A DNA stretch of 42,423 nucleotides from Nitrospirae bacterium MYbin6 (GCA_002753305.1 PEAC01000014.1:1-42423); one strand, 5' to 3'. Numbered from the stretch's first letter, positions 17,312-28,114 are shown. Numbers and translations are program-made. Notes: a model not told the origin generated them from the sequence alone.

Positions 17312-18838
17312 TTATTCCTTCCAACCCTCAGATTCCATAACACTCTCCAATTCAAGGATAAACTCCTCGGCATCACGATAACCCTCGCCTGTGACTTTTG
17401 AAACTGCCTTATCGATTATAGCGGCAAGGGATGCCGGGATATCGGGTTTGCGGTTTAATATTGGTATTGGGACCTCCTCCAGGATTATATCAAGGGGATG
17501 CCGCTGTATGGTAGAGACGCCTTTGTCTAACTGTTTGAAAAAATCATCTGTGATGTTCACGGTATATTTCCCCGTGAGCATAAAATAAAGCGTAACCCCG
17601 GTAGAATACAAATCGACCGGTGGTTTGGCATATTTGAAGTTTTTTATAATCTCAGGGGACATATACATGATTGAACCGGCAACCCCACCCTGAGTCTTTG
17701 TTATGTCAAATAGTGAGTTTCCTGAATTCACAAATGATTTCGCAAGTCCGTAGTCACAAATCTTCGCCATATATGAGCCGTCGTCCCTTGGCATGTCTAG
17801 GAGGATATTAGAGGGTTTGATGTCTCTGTGAATAAATCCGCTTGCGTGCAGGGCCTGAAGGCCTTTAAGCACATCAATGGTGATTGCGGAGGCTATACCT
17901 GGGGCAAGAACCCTCCCCTGGGTGTTTTTCATAAGAGAAGGAACGCTTCCCCCCTGTACGTATTCCATGACGAAATAATAGGTGCTGCCCACCACTCCCT
18001 TGTCCATAATGCGAACAAGATTGGGATGAATTACCTTGGATTGAACCAACATCTCGCGCTCGAATATCTTTATAGTCTTAGTCTCCTGCGTAGCGGAGGG
18101 ATGAATTTTCTTTAACGCGCATACCCTGCCGGAATCTTTGTGAATAGCCTTATAGACAACACCCATTCCACCCTTGCCGATTTCCTTCAATATAAAGTAA
18201 TATTCGTCGAGGTCATAGGTCTGCGTATTCTTTCTCAGCATATTGATACAATTCTGGCATACATATTTGGATTGAGGAAACTCATAGGCCAATCCATCGA
18301 AGTCAGCATTCTTTGAGACATCGTTGGAGCACTTACAACATGTAAAAATCTTACCTTTCAGGCCAAACGACTCGTAAAAAGATGTGGTATCAGCCTTTAC
18401 CATCGATTTTAGTTTTACTTCCCAGCATTGGGCGCACAAAATATCCTCGTCTTCAGTCTCTCTGCCGTAAACGCCAAAATCTTCTTCCGACAATACCGCT
18501 CCACAGGCACTGCATGCAAACGATTGCGCATCGCATTTCTCAATAATTACGCGCATGACGGTATTGCCGACCTTTATCTCGTCCATGTCGTTTAAGACCG
18601 CGGTGGTTATCTTTGTTCCATTGACTTTAGTGCCGTTTCTGCTGTTTAAATCGGTTACTACGCACTTGTCATGGCGTACTTCCATGATACAGTGGTTGCG
18701 TGAAACCGACTTGTCGCTAATGCCGATTTGTAAGTCGGAAAATTTTGAGCGTCCGACAATAAAGGATTCCGTGTTGCCGATAGTAAACCGTTTACCTCTG
18801 CGATGGCCTTCAACTATCTCCAATGTCATATTTAACAT
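17312..18838 (-). CDS. FHA domain / zinc-ribbon / Ser-Thr protein kinase
   Basis: The 508-residue product has an FHA domain (about 5-98) with GRS (29-31), SRNH (46-49) and NSRNGT (65-70), which binds phosphothreonine. Two Cys pairs follow (C109/C112 with C135/C138), then C167 or C168/C170 with C194/C197, so two zinc ribbons are likely. A kinase domain spans about 214-500: GKGGMG (221-226), Lys243, HRDIKPSN (337-344) and SPE (394-396). The magnesium-binding DFG is DYG here (362-364); Asp is kept. No membrane helix is evident, so it should be cytoplasmic. It is the first gene of the six-gene operon. The FHA domain could read phosphorylation by the WD40 kinase or by itself. An AAGGG stretch stands upstream of the ATG. 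Confidence 0.88.
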   Translation of the reverse strand: MLNMTLEIVEGHRRGKRFTIGNTESFIVGRSKFSDLQIGISDKSVSRNHCIMEVRHDKCVVTDLNSRNGTKVNGTKITTAVLNDMDEIKVGNTVMRVIIEKCDAQSFACSACGAVLSEEDFGVYGRETEDEDILCAQCWEVKLKSMVKADTTSFYESFGLKGKIFTCCKCSNDVSKNADFDGLAYEFPQSKYVCQNCINMLRKNTQTYDLDEYYFILKEIGKGGMGVVYKAIHKDSGRVCALKKIHPSATQETKTIKIFEREMLVQSKVIHPNLVRIMDKGVVGSTYYFVMEYVQGGSVPSLMKNTQGRVLAPGIASAITIDVLKGLQALHASGFIHRDIKPSNILLDMPRDDGSYMAKICDYGLAKSFVNSGNSLFDITKTQGGVAGSIMYMSPEIIKNFKYAKPPVDLYSTGVTLYFMLTGKYTVNITDDFFKQLDKGVSTIQRHPLDIILEEVPIPILNRKPDIPASLAAIIDKAVSKVTGEGYRDAEEFILELESVMESEGWKE

Positions 18839-18963
18839 AATTTGAAATCCCTTGTAATATATCGGTTTAACATAACTATAAGTTTATCACTACAGGGCAG
18901 GAAAAGACAATAAACACATCGAAATATAACGGATGGACTTGCCGCTGTGTAATCATATTATGG

Positions 18964-18969
18964 TATAAT
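18964..18969 (+). promoter_or_regulatory. -10 box before the zinc-ribbon gene
   Basis: A perfect TATAAT lies 22 bases before the GTG at 18992. A TTGCCG match to the -35 box (18939-18944) is 19 bases upstream, a little far. The leader carries GGGGGT about nine bases before the start. Confidence 0.4.
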
Positions 18970-18991
18970 AAAGAAACGGGGGTATTATTAG

Positions 18992-19264
18992 GTGGAGGAA
19001 TCACAGGTAAAATGTCCCGCGTGCGGCCTTGACGCCTCCTATAAGTATGGGAGGACAAAAAGCGGTAAACAGCGGCGTCTATGTCTGAGTTGTGGCAGGC
19101 AGTTCTCCATTGGCAGCATAATCGATAAGATTAAAGACAGGCCGCAATGCCCTGCCTGCGGAAGGCCCATGCACCTGTATAAGCGCGAGACTAACGCCGT
19201 GAGATTCAGATGCAGCGCTTATCCATTGTGCAGGACCTTTTTTCTGAAGGTGGCTGTTAAATAA
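18992..19264 (+). CDS. Small double zinc-ribbon protein
   Basis: The 90-residue product is made of two zinc-binding units. The first, CPAC...CLSCGRQF (about 8-32), is like the N-terminal ribbon of IS1-type InsA proteins, with a basic YGRTKSGKQRR stretch. The second, CPACGRPMHLYKRE followed by CSAYPLCRTFF (about 52-82), resembles the C-terminal fingers of topoisomerase I. It probably binds nucleic acid. No transposase follows and no terminal repeats were noticed, so it is not an intact insertion sequence. The GTG start fits a weak GGGGGT site. It is divergent from the FHA kinase gene and converges on the phage-like module with a four-base gap. Confidence 0.65.
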   Translation: MEESQVKCPACGLDASYKYGRTKSGKQRRLCLSCGRQFSIGSIIDKIKDRPQCPACGRPMHLYKRETNAVRFRCSAYPLCRTFFLKVAVK

Positions 19265-19268
19265 AATC

Positions 19269-19646
19269 TCAGGCCTGAGACTGCCCCCTGTTCACTATTC
19301 TGTATATCTGTGAGACGGACTTGTCTAGCAGTGCGGCTATCTCAAATATGCTGATCTTCCCGTATATCAATAAGGCAATAGCACGAAGCCTGATATCCTT
19401 TATCTGCCTGATTTTTCCAATGTGAATCTTCCTGCTTACCTCTTTGCCTTCTCTTAGCTCGTTTAACACATCCTTATAGTCGCACATCTGCACAGTGTCA
19501 TCCATCTGGCATTCCTGCGAATATGATTTCAACGACAAAATCCTGTCCACATATACGCATGTCTCGTTGCAGGTCATGTATTTTTTACACCTCATGCATG
19601 ACGTTACCAATGCCACACCTTTTCCCGATACCTCGTGGTCTCTCAT
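19269..19646 (-). CDS. Cys-rich protein with C-terminal HTH, phage-like module
   Basis: The 125-residue product has a cysteine cluster near its N-terminus (CMRCKKYMTCNETC, 17-30) and further Cys at 46 and 55, consistent with a metal site. The C-terminal third, from about residue 86, reads RAIALLIYGKISIFEIAALL and ends SQIYRIVNR. That is a resolvase- or sigma-type helix-turn-helix. It should be a DNA-binding protein. The ATG overlaps the TGA of the DnaC-like gene by four bases, so the two are translationally coupled. It is the last gene of the three-gene chain. I do not recognise the full family; a late regulator or replication accessory role would fit its place. Confidence 0.6.
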   Translation of the reverse strand: MRDHEVSGKGVALVTSCMRCKKYMTCNETCVYVDRILSLKSYSQECQMDDTVQMCDYKDVLNELREGKEVSRKIHIGKIRQIKDIRLRAIALLIYGKISIFEIAALLDKSVSQIYRIVNRGQSQA

Positions 19647-20356
19647 CGTTGCCTCCTTTTTCGGCCTCTGGCCATAGTCTTTCGAGCCGCTTGAAGGCTC
19701 AATATTTTGCTCGTTTCAGTGATTCTTATCGCAATGGCGCTTCCGGTTTTTGCACTGGCGGCGTTGTAGCCGTCCTCAAGCTCCTTCAGATTCATGGAAC
19801 TTGTGATAACAAGTGGCTGCTTGCCGGCATATCTGCGGTTGATTATTGTATATAACGTCGTTGCCGACCCCTCCGTGATTTTTTCGCCCCCTAAGTCGTC
19901 CAGGACGAGGAGCGGCGTAACCGAATATCGCTTGAGGACATCGTTTTCAGATAAATCCCTCTGCTTAAACGTGTCCCTGACAGCAAGGAGCATGTCCGGG
20001 ACCGTGCTAAACATGGGAAACCCGACATCCTGCGGCACAGTGCCCATGTCCTCGCGAAACACCGGTTCCATAGAAAGAAGAAACATCTTAAGGCATAGGG
20101 CCGCGAGGTAGGTCTTCCCAACACCAGAGGCCCCAAAGATAAACAGCCCCTGTCCATCGGCAACACAATTGGCTGTCTGCCAGATGCCGGCGCTTATTGA
20201 GGACTCCTCTGCTGCCGAGAACTTTTCCGGCACCCCGCACTTTTTCATTGCCTGCGTTATGTTACTACGCATGGAATCCTTCCACCTCAGGCGTGCCCTT
20301 TGGCGCTCAAGCCCTACGGCCTCAACGCGCGAGACCCGGTGCAGCGAGTTATTCAT
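19643..20356 (-). CDS. DnaC/IstB-like AAA+ ATPase, probable helicase loader
   Basis: The 237-residue product has Walker A GASGVGKT (75-82), Walker B LLVLDDLGGE (149-158), a sensor-1 VITSSMNL stretch (183-190) and an Arg at 211 in the AIAIRITE segment. This order fits DnaC-type loaders, which place the replicative helicase on single-stranded DNA. IstB of insertion sequences is related, but no IstA transposase is present. The upstream gene encodes an initiator-like winged-helix protein, a pairing typical of phage replication modules. The ATG overlaps the upstream TGA by four bases (ATGA). The C-terminus is strongly basic (RGRKRRQR). Helicase loader is the best call. Confidence 0.78.
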   Translation of the reverse strand: MNNSLHRVSRVEAVGLERQRARLRWKDSMRSNITQAMKKCGVPEKFSAAEESSISAGIWQTANCVADGQGLFIFGASGVGKTYLAALCLKMFLLSMEPVFREDMGTVPQDVGFPMFSTVPDMLLAVRDTFKQRDLSENDVLKRYSVTPLLVLDDLGGEKITEGSATTLYTIINRRYAGKQPLVITSSMNLKELEDGYNAASAKTGSAIAIRITETSKILSLQAARKTMARGRKRRQR

Positions 20357-20829
20357 ACCCTGTTCACCTCTTCGATATATAGATGTGCGTATGGGTCTGG
20401 CTTTTGCCTCTTGCGCCTGGTGGTGGCGGAGCTGCTGCCAGTTTTTTTGTTATGCTGAGGGTGGCCGTAATTGTCAGACTGGTACTTGTCCCAATTTACA
20501 ATCCGTATAGTAGTCCCAAAGTGCCCCGCGACGACTTGGATCTGCTCATTTCTCTGGAGCCATGCAAGGACCCTTGCGACGGTTTTCTTCGATGGGACTC
20601 TCAAGACCCCCATGTCGCTGTAGGCCACCCCCTCGGCGATAATCTGATAACTGGTAATAAGCATACCCGGGTCAAGCCAAATCCCAATGCCCCTGTTAGT
20701 AGGGATAAAGTCAGGCCTCCATTTGGCCTTCTGGCGGAGCCAATAAAAGACCCTGTGATACATAGGGGGCATCAACCAGACGGAGCTGGCCAGCTCTTTA
20801 CGCCAAGAACGAGTAAAACCACGCTTCAT
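20353..20829 (-). CDS. Phage-type replication initiator-like winged-helix protein
   Basis: The 158-residue product contains VLAWLQRNEQIQVVAGHFGT and IRIVNWDKYQ, the end of a winged helix as found in phage replisome organisers of the O/DnaT type. A basic, low-complexity tail follows (KKTGSSSATTRRKRQ). It probably recognises an origin and brings in the DnaC-like loader encoded next. The start at 20829 is chosen because a strong promoter has its -10 box only six bases upstream; the longer reading to 20847 would begin before that -10 box. There is no Shine-Dalgarno sequence, so leaderless translation is likely. Control by the divergent CI-like repressor is implied by palindromes over the promoter. 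Confidence 0.65.
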   Translation of the reverse strand: MKRGFTRSWRKELASSVWLMPPMYHRVFYWLRQKAKWRPDFIPTNRGIGIWLDPGMLITSYQIIAEGVAYSDMGVLRVPSKKTVARVLAWLQRNEQIQVVAGHFGTTIRIVNWDKYQSDNYGHPQHNKKTGSSSATTRRKRQKPDPYAHLYIEEVNRV

Positions 20830-20835
20830 GGAGAT

Positions 20836-20864
20836 AATATAACACATATAATATTACTTGTCAA
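20836..20864 (-). promoter_or_regulatory. Strong promoter of the replication module
   Basis: On the minus strand TTGACA (20859-20864) is followed after exactly 17 bases by TATATT (20836-20841). The ATG at 20829 is six bases beyond, so the first transcribed base should be at or beside the start codon. The -35 box lies inside an operator-like palindrome. Confidence 0.7.
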
Positions 20865-20871
20865 GAGTAAT
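20853..20871. promoter_or_regulatory. Operator-like nested palindrome 1
   Basis: Outer arms ATTACT and AGTAAT flank a 7-base centre. A shifted inner palindrome CTTG-T-CAAG (20857-20865) covers the -35 box of the replication promoter. This is the place expected for a CI-type repressor site. Confidence 0.5.
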
Positions 20872-20881
20872 TATTGTTAGT

Positions 20882-20895
20882 GTTATACTTATAAC
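20882..20895. promoter_or_regulatory. Operator-like palindrome 2
   Basis: Perfect arms GTTATA and TATAAC are separated by two bases. It lies in the divergent region about 20 bases from palindrome 1, as expected for a second site allowing cooperative repressor binding. Confidence 0.4.
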
Positions 20896-20962
20896 TCATA
20901 TTTGTTTATATATATTACAGATAACACACGTCGAAGAATTTATCTTATCCCCTCCGTTGCGC

Positions 20963-20973
20963 TATCATATACT
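20963..20973 (+). promoter_or_regulatory. Probable -10 region of the repressor gene
   Basis: TATCAT (20963-20968) and TATACT (20968-20973) overlap just before the ATG at 20978. Neither has a good -35 box, as is usual for repressor maintenance promoters that need activation. No Shine-Dalgarno sequence is present, again pointing to a leaderless mRNA. Confidence 0.35.
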
Positions 20974-20977
20974 TGAT

Positions 20978-23640
<2,663 letters not shown>

Positions 23641-24414
23641 TTAACTGTCTGATTTGATGCATGCTGCCATTAAAGAAGTACCCACGTATGGACTACGTTG
23701 TATGCTTGTTTCTATCCCCATTATTTTTCTTACCAATTCATCGATTAATTTATTAGGTGCCGTGAAACCTCTTTTAACAATATTCTTCTTTGTCACGGCA
23801 TACATGTATTTTCTGGCAAATAAAAATGGAATCATACTGAAACCCCAGTATCGCATATCTTTAATGACAATAGAATGTCCTGAGAGTTCTTCGGCTAATG
23901 TCTTTTTATTATATCTCCTGTGATGGCCGACCGCTATATCGTAATGGCTGAACAAAACATTCAACGAGGGGACATTTACAAAAATCCATCCACCTTTTTT
24001 AACATGAAAAAGGGCAGATTCTATAAATTCGCATGTATCTTCGATATGTTCCAGTACATCGTATACCAGAAGTCCATCGTATGAGTCTTTAAACACAGGA
24101 ATTCTGTTATGTATGTCGTAATATAAAGTTCTCCCTCTGTCTGACGTATTCATGGAAAGCCCCTCCATGTTAGTATCGCATCCATTAACTACCCAATTGC
24201 TTATGGATTCTATTTGATTTCTCATTATCCCTTGTCCACAACCTATATCAAGTATATTATAATTGTTATGTAACGAGATTTCCAGAGATTCAAGTTGCTT
24301 CACAAAAACACGGAATCGCCAATCGAACCATACATGGCCTTCACTACCCATAGAATACCATTCTTTGACAAAAGATTCGGGAACCTGGTCTGACAGCATT
24401 TCAATTTGATTCAT
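23641..24414 (-). CDS. Class I SAM-dependent methyltransferase
   Basis: The 257-residue product has the Methyltransf_23-type Rossmann core: ILDIGCGQG (about 54-62) binds S-adenosylmethionine, and LLVYDVLEHIED follows near 133. VKKGGWIFVNVPS and HHRRYNKKTL come later, as in methyltransferases that act on quinones or glycans. The gene lies four bases after the GT2 glycosyltransferase gene, so both are on one transcript; modification of a lipid-linked sugar is a reasonable guess. A GGAG site overlapping the previous gene serves the ATG. The DNA is AT-rich compared with ligA. The acceptor is unknown. Confidence 0.8.
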   Translation of the reverse strand: MNQIEMLSDQVPESFVKEWYSMGSEGHVWFDWRFRVFVKQLESLEISLHNNYNILDIGCGQGIMRNQIESISNWVVNGCDTNMEGLSMNTSDRGRTLYYDIHNRIPVFKDSYDGLLVYDVLEHIEDTCEFIESALFHVKKGGWIFVNVPSLNVLFSHYDIAVGHHRRYNKKTLAEELSGHSIVIKDMRYWGFSMIPFLFARKYMYAVTKKNIVKRGFTAPNKLIDELVRKIMGIETSIQRSPYVGTSLMAACIKSDS

Positions 24415-24418
24415 TCTT

Positions 24419-25402
24419 TCACTTCTCCTCTATGCGTTCAATAATAAAAGGTGGCCTTCTCTTAGTTTCAAGATATGTTCTTCCCACATATGCTCCTAAT
24501 ATATACAGGCATCCAAGTATTGTAGAGTTGCAAAACAGCATGCACACAAGCAGAAAGTAGAATTTTCTGTCACTGCCTGTAAAATTATCAGGATTAAGCA
24601 TTATCACCAATATAATCAATAACGAAAGTAATAAATACACAACGCAAACTAATTGTGCCATCTTAAGAGGCAGCAGGCTCATCGCGGTAATTCCATCCGT
24701 GGCAAGCTGATAAAGTTTGCTGAAGTTATATTTTGTCTTCCCTGATTTTCTTTCCGGACGGTCGTATGAGATGCCGGTTTGTTTGAAACCAACCCATGAC
24801 CTTAATCCGCGTGGAAACCTTATTGATTCGCCAAGGTTATTCAGTTCTTTAACAATTCTGTTGCTCATAAGGCAGAAATCACCGCTGTCGGGACATACGT
24901 CTATGGGAGAAAGCAATCGGTATATCCTGTAAAATAACCAGTAACAAAACCTTTTAATCAGATTTTCCTTGCGATTACGGCGTACGGCATAGACGACTTC
25001 GTATCCCTCGCGCCACTTATCAATCATAGAAATAATCAGTTCCGGGGGGTCCTGTAAATCAGCATCTACGATGGCGGCCAAGTCAGACGATGAATTGCTG
25101 ATGCCGGCAGTTATGGCGGCCTGATGGCCAAAGTTGCGGGAAAGGCAAATTATTTTTATACTGATGTGTTGTGAGATGCCTTTAAATTGTTCATGTAATA
25201 TCTCCCTGCTCCTGTCCTTACTGCCATCGTCCACAAAAATATATGTTACCTTTTGTACTCCATGATTTTTACAGTTATCTATAGTAAATGTTTGGTTAAG
25301 GCATTCTATCAGATAGTTAAGGACTTCTTCCTCATTATATACTGAGATAATAATATCTAAGGTTACAGGCAAACTAAAACGTTCTACCGGGCAAAACGAC
25401 AT
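24419..25402 (-). CDS. Family 2 glycosyltransferase, undecaprenyl/dolichyl-phosphate sugar synthase type
   Basis: The 327-residue product has a GT2 catalytic domain: IIISVYNEEEVL (about 17-28), FVDDGSKDRS, LSRNFGHQAAITAG and the metal-binding DADLQDP. Two C-terminal membrane helices follow, at about 240-262 and 278-305. This is the pattern of GtrB/DPM1-like enzymes, which move a sugar from a nucleotide donor to a polyprenyl phosphate at the inner face of the membrane. A GGAGG stands six to seven bases before the ATG. It is the first gene of a two-gene operon with the methyltransferase, driven by a promoter at 25553-25582. Donor and final product are not predictable. Confidence 0.85.
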   Translation of the reverse strand: MSFCPVERFSLPVTLDIIISVYNEEEVLNYLIECLNQTFTIDNCKNHGVQKVTYIFVDDGSKDRSREILHEQFKGISQHISIKIICLSRNFGHQAAITAGISNSSSDLAAIVDADLQDPPELIISMIDKWREGYEVVYAVRRNRKENLIKRFCYWLFYRIYRLLSPIDVCPDSGDFCLMSNRIVKELNNLGESIRFPRGLRSWVGFKQTGISYDRPERKSGKTKYNFSKLYQLATDGITAMSLLPLKMAQLVCVVYLLLSLLIILVIMLNPDNFTGSDRKFYFLLVCMLFCNSTILGCLYILGAYVGRTYLETKRRPPFIIERIEEK

Positions 25403-25552
25403 GCCATACCTCCTTATCCATAATACCGGTTACTATTATGCGCATTAACAACCAGACAGACTCCTCTGCAATGGTGCACTCCTTCTACAGGAAAAGGCTT
25501 TCCGTACTTCTCAGCGCATATCTACTGTAGTATTAAAATACATTTCCCTATA

Positions 25553-25582
25553 ATATTACGTTAAAAGAGATCCTCTTGTCAA
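25553..25582 (-). promoter_or_regulatory. Promoter of the GT2-methyltransferase operon
   Basis: On the minus strand a perfect TTGACA (25577-25582) is followed after 18 bases by TAATAT (25553-25558). The leader to the ATG at 25402 would be about 140 bases, unlike the leaderless genes of this window. Confidence 0.55.
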
Positions 25583-25665
25583 TCTGTCTTTTGGTTTGGT
25601 CAAAAAAATTGAAAGTGGTTAGCCGTTAAGTGCTTCGTGATGATGAGACAGACAATCAGAGGATG

Positions 25666-25687
25666 GGAGATTGGGATACATATCTCC
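25666..25687 (-). repeat. Inverted repeat after the YfhO-like gene
   Basis: Arms GGAGAT and ATCTCC with a 10-base loop. It lies 23 bases beyond the stop codon, but no T run follows directly, so it is a poor terminator candidate. Confidence 0.25.
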
Positions 25688-25709
25688 TGCCGCTTCTTTT
25701 TATTAAAGA

Positions 25710-28106
25710 TTAATTTACAATGAATTTTGGCTTAATGATTATAAGTACAATAAACGACCAAAATATAACGCTTAAAGCAATCAGCAGCTTGACATATAAC
25801 ATCATTCGGTGATTTCCCTTAAAGTTAAATATAACCTTGTTATTTCCATTATCGAGTTTTACAGCTTTAAATGCTAAATTAGCCATCGCAATTGAACGAT
25901 ATTTGCCATTAACATTCGCAGTCCAGTTTGGGTGATAACTATCGGCATAAACTAGCCATGCACCATTATTATTGGTTATGAATGCTTCTAAAATAATTGT
26001 GTTTGCCGTAAAGGAGAGTACTTTTATGTTTTCTTCTTCAATTTTTACCATATTACTGTAATCAGTTGAATTATATTTATATTCAATATTATTCTTACTA
26101 TTTGACAAAGCATATTCTTCAGTATAATTCCTGAGTATAACTGGGTTTTTGCGAAGATCTGAGATCGAAGCAACTATGCTTATTTTATTAGTGGCATCTT
26201 TTAGATCGTCAGCAAATACAACATCTGAGGCAATCCACAACTTGCTCTTACCGCATCCTAAAATGCTCATTGTTATCGGATCTCCTTCTAATTTGTAAAT
26301 TTCAGAGACGTAGTTCAAAAATATTTTATCAATTTCAACGCCATACCTGGCCCTGTAATATCTGTCAAGCCCAAGAGGCAGCTGCTCATGCCGGAGTTTT
26401 GGTATGCAGACATCAATATAATAGGCTGAATACAGAATAGAATTGTCTGATGTCATGTATTTTTTTAAACTTACAAATACGCTTGTAGTATTATCGTGAG
26501 GGAATCTGATATTCTGATATTTGTATGGTTTTACATTAAACTTTTCCTTTACCTTAGAAATATCCGTGAGATAACTGCTATAAGGATATGGTATTTCTTC
26601 ATTGTACGCATTACGAGGGCGGCTTGGCTCTAAACGCGATGCTAATCCATCTATCACAATAAAATAAAATGAAAATATTTCAACAAAATAAAATATTACA
26701 ATAGCATATTTAAATAACATACCCCTATATTTAATTGATCTAAGAAGATATAACATGAAACAAATCAACAACATCAGACTGAAATAATGAAAAGAATATT
26801 GGATTGCCATATGATTTGGATATGGAAATTTATTACTAAAAAGCAAATCACTAAACAAAATAAATACAACTAAGGCGGCGCATATATAAACTATTATTTT
26901 AATATCTTTAGTTATAGATCCATTACCACTGTCATTGTTGTTTATTTTATTGTAAAATTTATCAACACCAAAACCTGCTATTATAAGAAGAAATAGTTTT
27001 GTTGCAGATAACACATAACTTAAATGCCTGGTGTATGGCATAAAAGGAATAGCATAATAAGTAATATAGGCAACAAACGATGCTCTTGACAATGAAAGCA
27101 ACACAATAAAAAATGTTGTAACTGCAAAGACTGGCAGATATCTGTTTTTTGTTTCACTAATAAGTGCATAAATTATAAACACTATTGGGATAGTCCCAAT
27201 AAATAAAATCTGATCAGCGGTTGTAGGAGCAGCATAAATAAATTGCCATATATTATCTATTGTTCCTCCAACGTAATCAATATACCCTGAAAATGGGTTA
27301 GGTGCAATACCAGGTAATCTATTCTTAGCATAAACCATAACATTATCAAAAAGATGAGTTGTCATATCAATATATATACCTGCAGTTACACACATGGCTA
27401 TGAAGGTTATGATTGACGGCATCGAAAATACATCAGAAAACATGATTTCATAAATATTTCTATTTACAAAATATATCAGACTTAATGTTAAAACAATAAA
27501 GATATAGAGATGTACAGGAACCAGATATGCTCCATTCCCAAAAAAACTTACAATTTCTACTATTACAGCTAACCATAGAAAATAATAGCCCTTTTTGTTT
27601 AAAAAGTTAATTAATAAGACTATAACAAGCGGAACAAGGTAATACATTCTGAAACTAAAAAATATCTGAGCCTGAACATATGTAGTTGCAATTACACCGA
27701 TAGTTACAAATAATTGCGCCATTCTTCTTGTTAACATTTGTTTTGTCAAAAGATAAGTCCCATACACAAATAAAAACTCTTCAAGGATTAATCCTAACTT
27801 AAAAAGAAACAGTGAATTCTCAACGTGTAGTATCTTCCCAATAAATGCCACAAAATAAAGTGTTACAGACATAAAGACATTGATATAGTAGTCTGCCTGA
27901 ATCCCATACAGATTATACGGCATCCATAATGGAACAATATTATTAATACAATATTCATTATAATAAAAATGGAAATAATGAAACAGATATGATGTGTCAT
28001 GTACCGGATAGTAATCATAATGCGGAGCAAAATAATATAATTTAGCCGCTATAAATACCAATAAATATATATTATCACGAAAAAAGTATTTTATTTGTTC
28101 AATCAT
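25710..28106 (-). CDS. YfhO-like multi-pass membrane protein, GT-C type
   Basis: The 798-residue product has a dozen or more hydrophobic helices up to about residue 500, with a short acidic motif (YPVHDTSY) in the first outer loop as in GT-C glycosyltransferases. A soluble region follows, ending in AWLVYADSYHPNWTANVNGK and AFKAVKL plus a last helix. That C-terminal pattern is typical of the YfhO family, which modifies lipid-linked or teichoic glycans at the outer face of the membrane. The gene is strikingly AT-rich next to its neighbours. It starts eight bases after the stop of the NtrC-type regulator gene, so it may be read from the same transcript. There is no clear Shine-Dalgarno sequence. 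Confidence 0.7.
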   Translation of the reverse strand: MIEQIKYFFRDNIYLLVFIAAKLYYFAPHYDYYPVHDTSYLFHYFHFYYNEYCINNIVPLWMPYNLYGIQADYYINVFMSVTLYFVAFIGKILHVENSLFLFKLGLILEEFLFVYGTYLLTKQMLTRRMAQLFVTIGVIATTYVQAQIFFSFRMYYLVPLVIVLLINFLNKKGYYFLWLAVIVEIVSFFGNGAYLVPVHLYIFIVLTLSLIYFVNRNIYEIMFSDVFSMPSIITFIAMCVTAGIYIDMTTHLFDNVMVYAKNRLPGIAPNPFSGYIDYVGGTIDNIWQFIYAAPTTADQILFIGTIPIVFIIYALISETKNRYLPVFAVTTFFIVLLSLSRASFVAYITYYAIPFMPYTRHLSYVLSATKLFLLIIAGFGVDKFYNKINNNDSGNGSITKDIKIIVYICAALVVFILFSDLLFSNKFPYPNHMAIQYSFHYFSLMLLICFMLYLLRSIKYRGMLFKYAIVIFYFVEIFSFYFIVIDGLASRLEPSRPRNAYNEEIPYPYSSYLTDISKVKEKFNVKPYKYQNIRFPHDNTTSVFVSLKKYMTSDNSILYSAYYIDVCIPKLRHEQLPLGLDRYYRARYGVEIDKIFLNYVSEIYKLEGDPITMSILGCGKSKLWIASDVVFADDLKDATNKISIVASISDLRKNPVILRNYTEEYALSNSKNNIEYKYNSTDYSNMVKIEEENIKVLSFTANTIILEAFITNNNGAWLVYADSYHPNWTANVNGKYRSIAMANLAFKAVKLDNGNNKVIFNFKGNHRMMLYVKLLIALSVIFWSFIVLIIIKPKFIVN

Positions 28107-28114
28107 GATTATCT

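Larger units (their letters stand above)
25403..25709. other. Intergenic region between GT2 and YfhO-like genes
   Basis: The 307-base stretch is noncoding as far as can be seen. It contains the GT2 promoter (25553-25582), its leader of about 140 bases, and a weak inverted repeat (25666-25687) beyond the end of the YfhO-like gene. No RNA gene or riboswitch was recognised. Confidence 0.5.

Noticed and set aside
18992..19264. Intact IS1-like insertion sequence
   Set aside because: Only a zinc-ribbon protein is present. There is no InsB transposase, no terminal inverted repeat and no target duplication.
19643..20356. IstB of an IS21-type element
   Set aside because: There is no IstA transposase; the neighbours are an initiator-like gene and a divergent CI-like repressor, which fits a replication module.
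25666..25687. Rho-independent terminator of the YfhO-like gene
   Set aside because: The stem is only six pairs with a large loop and no T run follows.
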